DNA of 64,000 nucleotides from Minicystis rosea (GTDB taxonomy: Bacteria > Myxococcota_A > Polyangia > Polyangiales > Polyangiaceae): the NCBI GenBank assembly GCA_001931535.1, contig CP016211.1:1330501-1394500 (forward strand). Reading direction: 5' to 3'. The notes beneath the pieces were generated by a model, which had not been told where the DNA came from, did not search any database, and saw only the letters and a program-made list of their open reading frames with translations. Shown here piece after piece: positions 41,194 to 50,067 of the stretch (position 1 is the first letter of the stretch; every line of letters starts with the position of its first letter). The position numbers and the translations under genes were made by a program.

Positions 41194-41594
41194 ATGCACG
41201 CTTCATGGAAGATCGCGTTGACGCCGGTTGCCATGCTCGTCTTTGCCCTCGCCGGCATGGGTTGCATGGCTGGGGACGACGCCGAGGACGCGGCGACCTC
41301 CTTTGATGGCGCCGCTCTCGAGGCGCTGGACGCGGACGGCGCGCCGGCGCCGCCCGGCGTGACGGTGATCATCAACCAGAATGGCTGGGGGGGTGGTCAC
41401 GGCCATCACGGCAAGTACGGTCACCATGGCTGTGGCTGTGGCTGCGGCTGTGGCTGTGGCTGCGGCTGCGGCGCGCACCACGGCGGCCCCGGGCAGCCGC
41501 CCGCGGGGCCGCCCGCCGTCGCCGAGCCGCCCCCGAGGCGCTGGACGCGCCCGCGGACGAGGCCGTCACGACGCTGGGCCAGGGCCCGCGCTGA
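41194..41594 (+). CDS. Gly/His/Cys-rich lipoprotein, apparent frameshift
   Basis: The ATG at 41194 is chosen because AGGAG lies 9 bases upstream; the ATG at 41185 is too close to it. Leader MHASWKIALTPVAMLVFALA with lipobox AGMGC. The mature part has a His/Gly segment (GGGHGHHGKYGHHG) and then eight or nine Cys-Gly pairs in a row, an evident metal-ligand cluster. One extra C in the run 41530-41534 gives the ending EALDAPADEAVTTLGQGPR, about 133 residues. Its EALDA echoes the EALDA earlier in the protein. Surface metal binding is inferred. Confidence 0.6.
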
Positions 41595-41612
41595 TCGGCG
41601 CCGCCCGACGGA

Positions 41613-41655
41613 TGCGCTCTGGTTGAACCAGAGCCCCGCGCTCCCTTCGGTCCAC
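41613..41655. repeat. Dispersed hairpin repeat, copy 1
   Basis: Contains GCTCTGGTT-G-AACCAGAGC (41616-41634), a perfect 9-bp stem. The 43-base block matches 59828-59870 at 38 of 43 positions, ending TTCGGTCCAC in both. It may be a small mobile or REP-like element. Confidence 0.5.
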
Positions 41656-41889
41656 GGTGACCGATCAGCGAAGCCAGGATGCGGCCGCAGCCGAGATGTG
41701 CTGTTGCCCCAGGAGACGGCCTGCAGTCTTCTGCCGCGCAGGGCAGCGTGAGTGCCGCCCGCTCACCCGTCTGGGCGATCGCTCGTCCGAGCAACGGGCC
41801 GCCGGTGGGCGCCGCCGGTGCGACGCGAGCGCGACGAGGCCACCTGTGCCTGGTGACGGGTGGCCAACCGCGGCGATCACGCGTCGTCG

Positions 41890-42058
41890 GTGGGCCGGCC
41901 AAGCGGCTGCGAGCCGTCGAACCAGATCGCTTTGGCGACTCGTCACCTCTTGTCGAGGAAGAGGTAAAGGTGCCCATCGACCGGGTCGAGGTCGAGGCGT
42001 CGCACGGCGCCGGCGGGCGCGTCGAAGGGTAACACCTCGGCCCGGTCTACTGGGATAG
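41890..42058 (-). pseudogene. IS66 TnpB-like fragment
   Basis: The minus strand reads VRRLDLDPVDGHLYLFLDKR, a TGA at 41943-41945, then RVAKAIWFDG. This resembles the IS66 accessory protein TnpB (pattern dPxxGhlyvFxnrrxxxxKxLxWDg). The in-frame stop and missing ends show a relic. No transposase or terminal repeats were found around it. Confidence 0.4.
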
Positions 42059-42140
42059 GCTCTTGTTCGGAGGCCACGCGACAAGCGGTGCTCGAGCTCG
42101 TCGTGCAAGCCTGACAGTACGCAGGATCCTTGCTTGACGA

Positions 42141-42163
42141 AGCCTGTACCGGTGGTACAGGCT
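42141..42163. promoter_or_regulatory. Long palindromic TetR operator
   Basis: AGCCTGTACC (42141-42150), GGT, then GGTACAGGCT (42154-42163): perfect 10-bp arms. A possible -35 TTGACG (42134-42139) is spaced about 17 bases from TACAGG, so the operator would cover the promoter. The ATG of a TetR gene follows 26 bases later. Confidence 0.65.
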
Positions 42164-42188
42164 CCGAGTACAGAAAGTCACCGGAGCC

Positions 42189-42845
42189 ATGCCCCTGCCG
42201 CGTTACGACCGCCTCGATCCCGAGAAGCGCGCGCGTCTCCTGCGCGCCGCCGCCGCCGAGTTCGGACAGAAGGGCTTCGAGGGCGCATCTCTCAACGAGA
42301 TCCTGGCGGCCTCAGGGCTGGGCAAGAGCTCGTATTATTACTACTTCGCGGACAAGGAGGATCTGTTCGCCACCGTCATCGAGCAACACCTGACCGCCGT
42401 GGCTGCGGCGGCCACGCTCACGCTCGACGTGGCCGACGCCGCCGCGTTCTGGTCGTCCGTGGAGCGCTTCCAGTTGGCCTGTCTCCGCGCCATCGCGCAC
42501 GAGCCGGACGCGCTCAAGCTCTTCCGCTGTTTGCAGGCGGTGCGCCACGTACCCGGTCCGCGGCTCGCGTCGGCGTTCGCGTGGCTGCGATCCGCGCAGG
42601 TGCGCATCGTCGAAGCGGGGCGCGCGCACGGCTTCGTCCGCGAGGATCTGGACACCCAGCAGCTCGTGGCGCTCGTCGAGGCCGCGGACGCCGCGCTCGA
42701 CGCCACGCTGTACGCCGAGGGCGCGGAGCCGAGCGCGGAGCGCCTCGAAGCGCACTTGCAACTGGCGCTGGACACGAGCCGACGGCTCCTGGAGCCGGCG
42801 CGCGGAGCGGGCAAGGCCGCTCGGGTGAGACGTTCGACAGGGTAG
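42189..42845 (+). CDS. TetR-family transcriptional regulator
   Basis: 218 residues. The helix-turn-helix is ARLLRAAAAEFGQKGFEGAS followed by ILAASGLGKSSYYYYFADKE, very typical. The C-terminal ligand domain is not assigned. A perfect 10+10 bp palindrome over its promoter implies autorepression. The flavin monooxygenase gene 190 bases downstream on the same strand is the probable target. Confidence 0.9.
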   Translation: MPLPRYDRLDPEKRARLLRAAAAEFGQKGFEGASLNEILAASGLGKSSYYYYFADKEDLFATVIEQHLTAVAAAATLTLDVADAAAFWSSVERFQLACLRAIAHEPDALKLFRCLQAVRHVPGPRLASAFAWLRSAQVRIVEAGRAHGFVREDLDTQQLVALVEAADAALDATLYAEGAEPSAERLEAHLQLALDTSRRLLEPARGAGKAARVRRSTG

Positions 42846-43034
42846 TTGGACGAGCCGGCGGGGCCCGGCGCAGACGGCGACGAGGTCGTCTGCGCGAGAC
42901 CTCTCATCCGGTGATCCGAACGAATCGATGGACGCCGGCGCGGCAGCGAGCCTGTCCGCGTGGGGTGTTTCGTCGTCGAGTCACACACACATCGAAGGCG
43001 CGCGCGGCGGCGAGCCGTGCGCGAGAGGTGAGTC

Positions 43035-44225
43035 ATGCGAGTCTTGATCGCGGGGGGTGGAATCGGTGGGTTCGCGCTGGCGCGGTTCCTCCGGCAGGCC
43101 GGCGTGGCGTGCACGGTGCTCGAGCGCGCGCCGCGGTTTCGCGCGCTGGGCCATTTCATCGCGCTCAAAGCCGAGGGCGTGCGCGTGCTCGATCGGCTCG
43201 GGGTGCGGGACGCATGCGCGGCGCGGGCCCTGCCGTCCGTGGTCGCGCTGCGGTTCGCCACGCCCGCCGGCCACGTGCTGCGCCGCCAGCGCGTCGCCGC
43301 GCTCGACGCCGCGCTGGGCGGCTTCCTGCTGCTGCGGCGCGCGGATCTGGCGGAGGTGCTGTACCAGCACGTCGCCGGCGAGGTCGACGTACGGTTCGGC
43401 GCCGAGGTCGTGGGCGTGACGCAGGAGGGAGGCGGCGTGACCGCGACGCTCGCCGACGGCCGCGTCGAGCGCGCCGATGTGCTGGTGGGCGCCGACGGCG
43501 TGCACTCGGCGGTCCGGCGCCGGCTCTTCGGCGCCGCGGGAGAGCTGCCGCTCGGCGGCAGCTACGTCGCGCTGGAGGTCGACTGCGCGCACGACGCGCC
43601 CGTGGGCGAGATCACGGCGCACCTCGGGCGCGGGCAGATCGTGATGGTGGGCGCGCTGGGCCCGCGCCGCCTGGTCGCGGTGGTCTATCACGGCGGCGCG
43701 GACCTGCGGGCGCGCCTCTCCACGCCGGCCCTGGCCCGCGATTTCTTCGCGCGCGAATACGCCCACTTCAACCCCACGGTGCGCGCGCTCTTCGCCGCGA
43801 TCGACGCCGACAGCTTCGTCTTCGTCGACACCATCACCATGGTCCAGCTCCCCAGCATCGTCGCGGGGCGCGTGGCGTTGCTCGGCGACGCGGCCGCGTG
43901 TCCGACGTTCCTCTCGGGCATGGGCAGCGCGTACGCGTTGCTCTCGGCCGAGACGCTGGCGCGCGCGCTGGCCGGCTGCGCGGAGACGGACGGCGAGGTA
44001 GAGGCCGCGCTCTCGGCGTACGCGCGGGAGGCGCAGGGCAACGCGGTCGAGGTCCACCGCAGCGCGCTGCGGATGCGATCCCTGATCCTGGGGCGCAGCC
44101 GGCTGGTGACGGCGCTGCGCGACTCGGTCCTGGCCGCCGCGCCGGGCGACTGGCTGCTCGAGAGCGCTCGCCGCTTCTACAACGCGCGCAGCGGGGGCGA
44201 CGCGCGCGCCGCCGCGCCGTCGTGA
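43035..44225 (+). CDS. FAD-dependent monooxygenase (PHBH/TetX-like)
   Basis: 396 residues. The FAD-binding GGGIGG motif lies at 8-13, the DG motif in VGADGVHSAVRR, and the second FAD motif in RVALLGDAAACPTF. These mark group A flavoprotein hydroxylases, which use NAD(P)H and O2 to hydroxylate aromatic or polyketide substrates; TetX-type drug-inactivating enzymes belong here. The adjoining TetR suggests induction by its substrate. The substrate itself is unknown. Confidence 0.9.
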   Translation: MRVLIAGGGIGGFALARFLRQAGVACTVLERAPRFRALGHFIALKAEGVRVLDRLGVRDACAARALPSVVALRFATPAGHVLRRQRVAALDAALGGFLLLRRADLAEVLYQHVAGEVDVRFGAEVVGVTQEGGGVTATLADGRVERADVLVGADGVHSAVRRRLFGAAGELPLGGSYVALEVDCAHDAPVGEITAHLGRGQIVMVGALGPRRLVAVVYHGGADLRARLSTPALARDFFAREYAHFNPTVRALFAAIDADSFVFVDTITMVQLPSIVAGRVALLGDAAACPTFLSGMGSAYALLSAETLARALAGCAETDGEVEAALSAYAREAQGNAVEVHRSALRMRSLILGRSRLVTALRDSVLAAAPGDWLLESARRFYNARSGGDARAAAPS

Positions 44226-44620
44226 CCGGCGCGAACACGCGCCTGCCGCGACTGGCCTTCTCGTCTCCGAGCGCAGGTGTCGGCATCGGGGGATGCGATA
44301 TCCTCCTTCTCGGCGATGCCGTGAGAGGCCACGGCGTCTCGTCCGCGAAGAGCAGCTTCTGCGCGCGCTGCACCGTCCCGAGTCGCACGTAGGCCGGCAG
44401 CAAGAGCTGGTGAAGAGCCCAGCGCTGATCGAAGAGCGTTTGGGCTCAGGGCAGGGACCCGAACCGCCGCGGCCTCGTCCTATCCGAGGGGAGCGCTAGA
44501 CCGAACATCTCGGGGATTGCCCGCGTTCGTTCGGTGCTCATGGTCCCGTTCGCCCCTGATTGGGCGCACCGCGACGCTTGATCCTCGAGGAGCGCTCGGA
44601 GAGCGGCGCGAGGTGGCCGA
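44226..44620. other. Intergenic region with a possible coding remnant
   Basis: Between convergent genes. On the minus strand near 44300-44450 a frame reads QRWALHQLLLPAYVRLGTVQ and KLLFADETPWPL, which looks protein-like but has no start and ends in shadows. Possibly a gene relic. No terminator was identified. Confidence 0.25.
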
Positions 44621-47600
44621 TCAGAGCCCACCGATCAGCTTGATGCCGTACTGGTTCGTGTTTCCGGAGACGCCCAACGTTTGCACGACGCTCATCGCAG
44701 CCTGCGGGCCCGAGAGCACGCGCACCTGCTTGGTGGCGGCGCTGACCAACAGCTCGTCGGCGCCATCCCCGCTGACGTTGCCGATGAGCGCCGCGGCCCA
44801 GCCGAACGCGTGGCCGGCGCCATCGGGGCCATCGATGATCTGGGCCGGGGGAGCGACGATGCCGCTCGCGGAGCCGTAGAACAAGCGCACCTGACCGGGG
44901 AAATTTGCGCAAGAGGCGAGCCCCGGATCGGAGAGCGTCGGCGTGACCAGCGCCACGTCGCCGTACGTATCGCCGTCGAGATCGCCGCCGCCGGCCAGCG
45001 AGCCGGCGATCTGGAAGGTGGTCGTGTAGTTCCAGCCGTTCTGGCACCCCGGAGCGTCGTAGGAGGGCAGGGGCCACGACGACGTGAGCAGGGGCCCTGC
45101 GGCGCCGCCGTAATGCACGTCGAGGGAGCCGGCGACGAAGTACCGGGAGCTGCAGGTGGTTCCGCCGAAGTAGAGCCGGGCCGGCCGGACGACCCCCACG
45201 TCGGCGAGGCCATCGCCGTCGATGTCCCCCAACGGGGTCAACGCGGCGATCCCGTCGATGCGCACCAGCTCCTGCTGGAGGGGGTTCGACGCCGCGCCGC
45301 GACGAATTTCGACGTAGCTGGGGATGGGAGGGGGCGAGCTCCCGGTCGTGTTGCAGTAGCTGGGGTTCGCGCTCACGCCGAGCGCGACGTCGGCGAAGCC
45401 GTCGCCATCCACGTCGCCGACCCCGCGCACCGTGACGCTCGTGTAGTAGTCGCGCAGCGCAACCGGGATGTCGAACTGAAGGCTGCCGGTTCGCTGAAAA
45501 CCGCTCGGACCGCCGAAGAGGATGACCACCTCGACGCCGGTCTCCGCCCAGGTGTTGCCGCTGATGAACACCTGCGGCAGCCGGCGCACGGCGAGCAAGT
45601 CCGCGTAGCCATCGCCGTCGATGTCGCCCGCCGGAAGCAGCGAGTGAAACGGCCCCGGCACGTCGTACGCCTGCAGCTGGACGAGCGCCCCCTGAAGGTT
45701 GAGCCCGTAGCGCACCACCGAGAAGGGGTCCACCGGGGCCCCGCCCATCTGCACGGTGCTTTGGACGGTGACCAGCTGAGGCCGCCCATCGCCCACGAAG
45801 TCTCCGAGGTTCTGGGCCTTGGACGCGAACGACGAGTCGCGCTGGCCGACGGAGTACCAACCGCCCGAGAGCGTGGTCGATGCGCCCCCCTTGCCCCAGC
45901 GCACCTGCAGGGTGCCTCCCACCGAAGTCAGCGGAGCGGTGTCGCCGATCACCTCCTCGGGCCGGCCATCGCCGTCGAAGTCCGGCATCATCCCGAGGAG
46001 CGCGGGTGACGCCACCGGGCGGCCGGTGACGAAGATGGCGCGCGTGCGTGTGGTTTGGGTGCCCTCGAGGTAGGTCAGGTCGGCGCGCTGTCGGCGGCCG
46101 CGCGCGCGCACGAAATAGGTGCCGCGGGGGAGCGGCGGCGAGAGGGTCGCTCCGGTCGTGCCGGAGACCTGCGCCACGACGTTGGCGCACGAAATATCGG
46201 AGCAGACCTGCAGCACGCTCTCCGAGGAGCTCGCGGCGGTCTCCCATCGAAAGACGACTCCGCCGCTGACCAGCGAGCCGCCGAGGGGCGCCACGATCCG
46301 CGGCTCGAGCGGCTCGGCCACGCACGCCGCGGCGACGCCGTCGCAGACCTGCCCGAGCCCGCAGGCGACGCTCGAGCCAAAGGAGGTGCAGCCGAGCGCA
46401 CCGGTGACGCAGGTCTGCACGCCGTTGCCGGAGCACTGCTGGGTGCCCAGCGTGCACTGGTCGGTGCAGATCACCACGCACGCTCCGGCGGAGCAGGCCA
46501 TGTGGGTGTCGCACGCGACCGCGGTGTCCCAGTCCGTGCACCCGGTGGGCTTGACGACGCAGGTCTGCACGCCGGTGCCCGAGCACTGCGTGGCTCCCTG
46601 CGTGCATTGGTTGGTGCACGTAGCGACGCACGCTCCGCCGGAGCACGCCATCTGGGCCCCGCAGGCGACGGCGGTATCCCAGTCGGTGCACCCCGAGGGC
46701 TCGACGACGCACGTTTGCACGCCGGTGCCCGAGCACTGCTTGGCTCCCGCGGTGCACTGGTTCGAGCAGGTGGCGACGCAGGCTCCGCCGGAGCACGTCA
46801 TCTGGGCGCCGCACGAGACCGGCGTATCCCAGTCGGTGCAGCCCGAGGCCTTGGTCACGCAACTCTGCACGCCGCTGCCGGAGCACTGCGTGGCTCCCAG
46901 CGAGCACTGGTCGGTGCACTGCGCGACGCAGGCGCCGCCGGAGCAGATGGTCCCGGCGCCGCAAGCCTGGGCGGTGTCCCAATCGGTGCAGCCCGAAGGC
47001 ATCGCGATGCAGGTTTGCACGCCGGTGCCCGAGCACTGCTTGGCCCCGAGGGTGCACTGATCGGAGCAGGTCGCCACGCACACGCCGCCCGAGCACGTCG
47101 TTTCCACGGGGCAGGCGACGCTCGCGCCCCAATCGGTGCAACCGGACGACTGCTGGATGCAGGTCTGCACGTTGGCCCCGGAGCACTGCGTGGCGCCCTC
47201 CGTGCACTGGCTTTCGCAGGTCGCAACGCAGGCGCCGCCGGAGCAGGTCTCGTTCGCGCCACAGGCTGTTGGGTCGCCCCAATCGGTGCAGCCCGAGGGT
47301 TGCGCGACGCAGGTCCGCACCTCGGCCCCCACGCACTCCGCCGCGCCCTCCGTGCACTGGTCGGTGCAGGCCTGGGTGCAGGCGCCGGCCGAGCACGCGC
47401 TGCCCGCGCCGCACGCCACCGCCGCTCCCCACTCGGTGCACCCCGACGCCACCACGACGCAGGTCTGGAGCTCGGCGCCCGCACAGGTGGTTGCCCCCAC
47501 GGCGCACGCGTCGGAGCAGGCGGGCCCCCCGCTCGAGGTGGTGTCGCCCGGCGTCGTCGTCGGGGGGGCGCCGTCGCACCCGGCGATCAAGATCGCGAGC

Positions 47601-47647
47601 GCCAGGGAGGCGCCCGCGGGGGTGTCGAGTAACGAGCCCCGGTGCAT
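44621..47647 (-). CDS. Lipoprotein with eight Cys-rich repeats and FG-GAP repeats
   Basis: 1008 residues from the ATG at 47647. Leader with lipobox IAGC (Cys24). Residues 43-444 are eight copies of a 50-residue module with about seven Cys each (CTDQC, CSGTGVQTC, SGCTDWD, CSGGACVA). The rest is a propeller of FG-GAP/VCBS-type repeats with calcium-loop motifs DFDGDGRPEE, DIDGDGYADL, DVDGDGFADV, DIDGDGLADV and DLDGDTYGDV. It is probably displayed on the surface for adhesion or binding. Such Cys modules are frequent in myxobacterial lipoproteins. Confidence 0.88.
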   Translation of the reverse strand: MHRGSLLDTPAGASLALAILIAGCDGAPPTTTPGDTTSSGGPACSDACAVGATTCAGAELQTCVVVASGCTEWGAAVACGAGSACSAGACTQACTDQCTEGAAECVGAEVRTCVAQPSGCTDWGDPTACGANETCSGGACVATCESQCTEGATQCSGANVQTCIQQSSGCTDWGASVACPVETTCSGGVCVATCSDQCTLGAKQCSGTGVQTCIAMPSGCTDWDTAQACGAGTICSGGACVAQCTDQCSLGATQCSGSGVQSCVTKASGCTDWDTPVSCGAQMTCSGGACVATCSNQCTAGAKQCSGTGVQTCVVEPSGCTDWDTAVACGAQMACSGGACVATCTNQCTQGATQCSGTGVQTCVVKPTGCTDWDTAVACDTHMACSAGACVVICTDQCTLGTQQCSGNGVQTCVTGALGCTSFGSSVACGLGQVCDGVAAACVAEPLEPRIVAPLGGSLVSGGVVFRWETAASSSESVLQVCSDISCANVVAQVSGTTGATLSPPLPRGTYFVRARGRRQRADLTYLEGTQTTRTRAIFVTGRPVASPALLGMMPDFDGDGRPEEVIGDTAPLTSVGGTLQVRWGKGGASTTLSGGWYSVGQRDSSFASKAQNLGDFVGDGRPQLVTVQSTVQMGGAPVDPFSVVRYGLNLQGALVQLQAYDVPGPFHSLLPAGDIDGDGYADLLAVRRLPQVFISGNTWAETGVEVVILFGGPSGFQRTGSLQFDIPVALRDYYTSVTVRGVGDVDGDGFADVALGVSANPSYCNTTGSSPPPIPSYVEIRRGAASNPLQQELVRIDGIAALTPLGDIDGDGLADVGVVRPARLYFGGTTCSSRYFVAGSLDVHYGGAAGPLLTSSWPLPSYDAPGCQNGWNYTTTFQIAGSLAGGGDLDGDTYGDVALVTPTLSDPGLASCANFPGQVRLFYGSASGIVAPPAQIIDGPDGAGHAFGWAAALIGNVSGDGADELLVSAATKQVRVLSGPQAAMSVVQTLGVSGNTNQYGIKLIGGL
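46320..47521 (-). repeat. Eight tandem 150-bp coding repeats
   Basis: In-frame units encoding about 50 residues within the Cys-rich lipoprotein. Units 4 to 7 are the most alike, pointing to recent unequal exchange in the middle; the outer units have diverged. The last unit is two residues longer. Confidence 0.8.
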
Positions 47648-47868
47648 GGTTCGAAAGGTTCGCAAGGCGCGCCACGCTACGCTCGACGGCGCCGGGTGTC
47701 GATTCCCGCCGCGGGGTCAGAGATGGCTCCGACTGGATGCACGTGCGGCGACAACGGGGGTGCGAATCTGCCCGCAGCCCTCGATTGCCGATCTCCACGT
47801 TCCTCGAACGCGCTCCCAGGAGCGACGGCGCTGCCTCGATGATCGACGTCTCGTCTTTCGCCGAGGCC

Positions 47869-49458
47869 TCATTCCACGCGCAGCCACCGCCCTTGCGCCT
47901 GCGGCTTTTCTGCGTCGCTCCCGCGCAGCAACAGTGGCCGCGCCGCCGCGAGATCTCCCTGGAGCGCCGGCGGGTAGTCGCTGAAGTACGGCGTGAGGCC
48001 GACGTTCGTGGTGCGGTCCACCCCGAAGATGACCTCGCTCTCGGCTCCCGGTGGGAGGTCGACCGGCCCGTCCCTCGGCGTGTCGCCGTCGCCCACGACC
48101 CTGCAGGTGTAGAGGCTGACGCTTCGCCCGAAGCGATCGGCGAGCTCCCAGTCGACGCCGGCGACCTTGCTGTTGTATGCGCGGAGCGTCGTCGTCGCCG
48201 TCCCGGTGTTGCGCAAACGCACGCGCAGCAGACACGCCCGGTCCGGGCACGCGGGGGCGACTGCGCTCAGCGCGTTCGCCGCCGCGGGCCCACACGACGT
48301 CGACACCACCCGCGCCGCGATGGCCCCAGGAACCACGTCGATCCACGTCTCCGGCGGAGGCAGCGCCGCCTGCCGCGCCACCTGGGCAGCCTCCTGCTCC
48401 TCGACGAGCCGGCGGTGCACTTGCGCGAAGCGGTTCATCCGGATCCGCAGCCGTGGATCCGCCCAGCCGACCTGCGCGGCCGTGAACCTCAGGAGCTCCG
48501 TGAGGCGGTAGTACATATGGTCCATATCGAGGACGGTGGGCACCTGCTCGGTGTCGAGCCGCGCCGTCTCCGCGTCGGCGGCGCGCAGGCCCAGGCGAAT
48601 CCGCGCGTCGCGCTCGCTGCGCGGCACGAGCCGGCACTCGGCGGCCGCCCCGTTGCCGCTCATGCGCAGCGGCAACCGGCCCTCGTACGCCGCGCGCAGC
48701 GTGAGGAGCCGCGTGTGGCTCGAGAACAACCGCGTGTCGTGGATCTCCACCGTGACGGGCTCGCCGGGGGCGAGCCGAACCGCGGGGGCCGTGAACCAGA
48801 GGGTATGGCCCTTGTCGGCGCCGCGAACGGTGATGGACGGGCGGTCGTCCGCCTTGAAGCGCGGCGTCGAATGGGACGCGGTTTTCGGCGCGCCGCCCCC
48901 GCGGCTCGCGAACGACCCGAAGCCGAAGACGAGCTTCACGTCGTCCGCCCCCACGTCCGACTCGGTGACGGGGAAGGGCAGCGGGAACACGAACGTCGTC
49001 GTCGGGGGCGTCGCGACCCGCCAGACGTTGAGCGCGCAGGCGAGCAGGTCGCCGTTGAGCGGGCCGGCCTCCCGTGGCTCAGCCTCGGCCTGCGCGAAGA
49101 CCCAGCGCGGGTTCGAGCGCTTCCAGACCTCCGCGTCGAGGGCCCTGTCGGCGCCGGGCATTGGCATGCTGCTCATTTCCGGCGGCTCGGGGGCATACCC
49201 GTCGAAGCCCCACCAGGGGCGCGCGCGCAAGCTCTCCTCCGCGCCGCTGTCGGCGAGCGGCGGGGGCTCGGCGGCGACGGGCAGGAGCGCCGGGGCACGC
49301 ACCCTCCGGTCCGGCGTCGGTGTGACGACAGGCGTGATCACGCTTGGAGCTGCGGCGGCGGGCTGCGGGACGGGAACGGCGGGGGGCGGCGCCTCGTCGA
49401 TCGGGGCGCAGGCGGCGAGGCCGAGCGCAGTCACCCAGGCGGAAGAATGAAGGCGCAT
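47869..49458 (-). CDS. Hypothetical lipoprotein
   Basis: 529 residues from the ATG at 49458 with GGGGAGC upstream. Leader MRLHSSAWVTALGLAAC gives a lipobox LAAC. A Pro/Ala/Val linker precedes a large beta-rich periplasmic region with a few Cys (e.g. CGPAAANALSAVAPACPDRAC, split here as a Cys pair region near residue 410). Family not recognised. The longer frame upstream of this ATG is not signal-like. Confidence 0.72.
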   Translation of the reverse strand: MRLHSSAWVTALGLAACAPIDEAPPPAVPVPQPAAAAPSVITPVVTPTPDRRVRAPALLPVAAEPPPLADSGAEESLRARPWWGFDGYAPEPPEMSSMPMPGADRALDAEVWKRSNPRWVFAQAEAEPREAGPLNGDLLACALNVWRVATPPTTTFVFPLPFPVTESDVGADDVKLVFGFGSFASRGGGAPKTASHSTPRFKADDRPSITVRGADKGHTLWFTAPAVRLAPGEPVTVEIHDTRLFSSHTRLLTLRAAYEGRLPLRMSGNGAAAECRLVPRSERDARIRLGLRAADAETARLDTEQVPTVLDMDHMYYRLTELLRFTAAQVGWADPRLRIRMNRFAQVHRRLVEEQEAAQVARQAALPPPETWIDVVPGAIAARVVSTSCGPAAANALSAVAPACPDRACLLRVRLRNTGTATTTLRAYNSKVAGVDWELADRFGRSVSLYTCRVVGDGDTPRDGPVDLPPGAESEVIFGVDRTTNVGLTPYFSDYPPALQGDLAAARPLLLRGSDAEKPQAQGRWLRVE

Positions 49459-49620
49459 CGCCGCTCCCCTGTAGCACCCGGAGCGCCGGCGATTTCCACG
49501 GAGCATCAATCCGCCCGATGCTCGACCCATCCTCGCGGATGACGAATTCCCGCAGCTCGCCCGCACCCCGGAAGCTCTGGCCCGGGAGCGGGCGACGCAG
49601 CTCGTTCGAGAGGCAGGGGC

Positions 49621-49897
49621 TCAGCCTCCCGGAGCGAACATCACTGGATAGGTCACCATGACGGTGCCGCCCTCCGGCGGCGGGAACGTGAGCAACGCCG
49701 CGATGGATCGTCAGGGGGCCGGGTAACGATGCGCTGCACCTGGCAATCGCCGTCGGGCGGCCGTTCGGGCCTTCCTCAGCGGGGGGCTGCGAAGAACGCA
49801 CCGATGCGAGCCATTCCCGGCGGCGTCGAAGCGGCTCCTTCACGGGATCCCACGTGCCGCTCAGCCACGGCAGCACCTCGTCCTGTTTGCTGCTCAC
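49621..49897 (-). pseudogene. Broken short gene with TonB-like C-terminus
   Basis: The minus strand carries SSQPPAEEGPNGRP, DGDCQVQRIVTRPP and LLTFPPPEGGTVMVTYPVMF with a stop at 49621. The last part resembles the FpxPxGGxVxVxYPxxF ending of TonB C-terminal or AgmX-like proteins. One extra C at each of two places would link the pieces into about 92 residues. Assignment is tentative. Confidence 0.35.
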
Positions 49898-50067
49898 GCA
49901 GGGCGCGGACCGGACGGCGCGCCGGCCACGACGCTGAGGTGGACGGGCGAGGACCGTGCTGCGACGATGGTGACGTCGGCGCGACGAGGGCGTGGTCCGT
50001 GAGCAGTCAAGACGAACACCCCGTATGCATCGCTCCCGAGCGAGCGCTCATTCGGTATCTCTCGGTC

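Noticed and set aside
41890..42058. A complete IS66 element
   Set aside because: Only a TnpB-like fragment with an in-frame stop. No transposase and no terminal inverted repeats.
46055..47632. Plus-strand frame of about 525 codons opposite the Cys-rich lipoprotein
   Set aside because: Its repeats are only the complement of the Cys-module repeats.
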